A stretch of DNA of 60,000 nt, from positions 13,663,035 to 13,723,034 of the forward strand of contig NC_049981.1 in NCBI RefSeq assembly GCF_000003815.2, in the 5' to 3' direction. Below the pieces are notes generated by a model, which ran no database searches, had not been told where the DNA came from, and was given only the letters and a program-made list of their open reading frames with translations. Source of the DNA: Branchiostoma floridae. Its lineage: Eukaryota; Chordata; Leptocardii; Amphioxiformes; Branchiostomatidae. Numbering within the stretch: the first letter of the stretch is position 1; each line of letters opens with the position of its first letter. Below, in pieces: positions 58,111 to 60,000 of the stretch. A program made the translations under genes and the position numbers.

Positions 58111-59488
58111 GGTGGTGGTTATAATATTGTTGCTACAAATACTCTGCAAGAAAACAAGATGCATTATTCAAAGTTGAGAACATAATGAATGCATGAATCA
58201 GCAACCAAAAAAAGTACTAAGCAAGAAAGATCATAGGAGGGGGCATTGTTGTGAAAAGACAGAAATGCTACTTAGTAGGGAAAAATTTTGACCTAGCAAA
58301 AGTTATCTATTTTCTTTGATTTTTTCTGACACTTCTAATTTATGAACCTAATGTATGTCAGTCATTTTCTTAACGGCCTTGAACATTTCCAAGAGATTTG
58401 ATCAATTAATCTTTGAGTAGATTTTATTGAATTCTATCAAGGAAAGTAATGCACATCTTTTTCCATAAGTTTTCTGAAATTCTCATTTTTCTGTCTGGAA
58501 CTACAATGTATACACAGCTGCATTATAAGATTAACCCAGCCACACATTACCAGTAACATGATGTAAAAGTGCCTGGAGGCATCTTCCTAATGGATAAGAA
58601 CTGTTGTTGTGCAACCAACAATAGCAAGACATGTCACCAGGGTTACATCTCATCTTAATGGATAAGGGTTGAGACTATGTTAATCTAATAATGTTAGACA
58701 TGGGTAAAGACTAAAGTACAAATTTTGTAATTTATTCAATTCAACTATATTGAGAAAAAAAAGGGTATCAGAATAAAGAGCTGGGGATGGGATAGAATTT
58801 TTATCCCCATGGTGTCATAATAGTTTTAAGGAGACTGATCTAAAATGGTGCTTGCAGAGTCTTATGTGTTGTCTCCAATCAGTGACATGCAGGTCTTTTC
58901 ACTACAATATTACTGAGCTACACATAGCTATTGGAGCCAGACATTGTTATGATATTACTCTTTGTCAGATCTTTTGTGCTACATTCAAACCTCATGTTAC
59001 ATATACAACAATATCAATGTAATCTCCAAGCAGATCTTGCGGTGGTATAAGATAGTATTATAAGCTGGGAAGGAGTTTAGCCAGCAGAGTAGTTTTATTC
59101 CACCGTGGTGGAGATTAGTGATAATGATCATTGAGCTGTAATTTATTAACTGAATGTGACATGTACAAATAACTTTTGAGCTTTGCTTGCACAAACTAAT
59201 GAACACAAATCTACTTCATAGAGGGGTTTGCTTAAAAGGCTGGGCTGTCTACCAGGCCAGGCTACCTGGCCTGTCTACCTGGCCTGGCTATCACGTCAGG
59301 CTACTCAGATCCCCCCATTCATAGCCCCATCATATGGCATTCAGCTGATTGACAGGCATAGTAATTGCTAATCTCCCGACACTGCAAGTGACCGGAGGTT
59401 GGCCTGTCCACCACTGGCTGGGCCCTTCGGGAATGTGTCTGGGGGCCTTCCTTGCAGCGTTAGGAACACAAGTACCAGTACTGACTGT

Positions 59489-59546
59489 TTGTGTATGTTT
59501 GTGTGTATGTGAATGTGGGTGTGTACATGTATGTATGTGTGTGCGT

Positions 59547-59589
<43 letters not shown>
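59489..59589. repeat. (GT)n microsatellite
   Basis: Interrupted gt repeats, nearly pure from 59551 to 59589. Confidence 0.95.
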
Positions 59590-59591
<2 letters not shown>

Positions 59592-59844
59592 GAATGGGCT
59601 TGCCAGCAAACAGAAATTATTGAATATCTATCTTCTAGAACACAAACCATCTCAGCTCGTGCAACAAGAAGGAAGAGCATAAATCACTGTAAAGCTAAAG
59701 TTGTACTGACCAGGGGGGGGGTGTATAATTACATGTACCTCCTTGTTCTCTATGCTAGTATGCCATGTTGACATACACAATATCGGTAGTCACATAGCCT
59801 TTTTGAGGCTGTGGATTGTTATCCAATGTACAATTTTTTGTGTC

Positions 59845-59995
59845 CAGGACAGAGCCCAATCCTCTCATTCCACTGCCAATAATCTCTCCAACCCCCTTGT
59901 ACAATTTGGAGTGGGGAAAAGTACTGTACAGCACAGATTTGTGTCAAAGGATTTGAACCCAGGACCTCTGTTTTCTAGGTCTAAACCCTAAAGCA
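59845..59995 (-). repeat. Dispersed repeat with tRNA-like B-box at window edge
   Basis: On the minus strand tcctgggttcaaatcc matches a Pol III B box (GGTTCAAATCC). The plus strand also shows gtccaggacagagcccaatc, similar to gtccagggctcagtattgga at 56530. It is probably a tRNA-derived SINE piece rather than a tRNA gene: no cloverleaf was found. Confidence 0.4.
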
Positions 59996-60000
59996 TTTAC

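Larger units (their letters stand above)
58111..60000. other. Upstream region of the coiled-coil gene to the window edge
   Basis: No coding sequence is recognised. A splice acceptor (cttgcag) at 58144-58150 on the minus strand, 33 bases upstream of the ATG, predicts a separate 5' untranslated exon farther right that was not located. It contains a GT microsatellite (59489-59589) and a repeat fragment at the right edge. Confidence 0.5.

Noticed and set aside
59845-59995. Possible tRNA gene
   Set aside because: A B-box-like string is present, but no acceptor or anticodon stems could be paired; better explained as a SINE fragment.

Overview
The window looks like nuclear DNA of an invertebrate chordate, most likely a lancelet (Branchiostoma). 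This is inferred from gene content (a beta/gamma-crystallin gene, an ST8Sia-type sialyltransferase, several vertebrate-class carbohydrate sulfotransferases), intron-rich genes with GT-AG splice sites, moderate AT richness, and many short inverted-repeat transposons and micro/minisatellites. No database search was possible; species assignment is inference. Exon models were made by hand from splice consensus, reading-frame continuity and family conservation. For the six multi-exon genes with both ends in the window, all exon lengths and phases close exactly.

Layout: (1) 445-2114, minus: beta/gamma-crystallin-domain gene, probably running off the left edge. (2) 4435-10830, plus: 8-exon alpha-2,8-sialyltransferase-like gene (386 aa). 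(3) 11631-15013, minus: 6-exon HNK-1/chondroitin-type carbohydrate sulfotransferase (332 aa), convergent with gene 2. (4) 16395-21355, minus: 13-exon fumarylacetoacetase FAH (419 aa). (5) 21941-29270, plus: 16-exon methylcrotonoyl-CoA carboxylase beta chain MCCC2 (563 aa), head to head with FAH across a 585-bp gap. (6) 32127-36674, plus: 8-exon paralogue of gene 3 carrying two EGF domains between the membrane anchor and the sulfotransferase domain (412 aa). (7) 38705-40201, minus: intronless galactose/GlcNAc/GalNAc 6-O-sulfotransferase-type gene (498 aa) with a decapeptide-repeat stem. (8) 46103-58110, minus: 13-exon gene for an unrecognised, probably N-myristoylated Pro/Gln-rich coiled-coil protein (647 aa). 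The remainder is intergenic or intronic DNA with transposon remnants and satellites.

How the genes relate: genes 2, 3, 6 and 7 all encode predicted type II Golgi enzymes that cap glycans with sialic acid or sulfate, so four of the eight genes form a loose glycan-modification neighbourhood. FAH and MCCC2 sit in its middle as a divergent pair; FAH releases acetoacetate directly from tyrosine breakdown, and MCC lies on the leucine route that ends in acetoacetate. The two most interesting signals are the EGF-sulfotransferase fusion, whose origin by phase-1 exon shuffling can be read by comparison with its unfused paralogue about 17 kb away, and gene 8, in which three separate minisatellites copy a 5' splice site, a 3' splice site and the stop codon region of the same gene.
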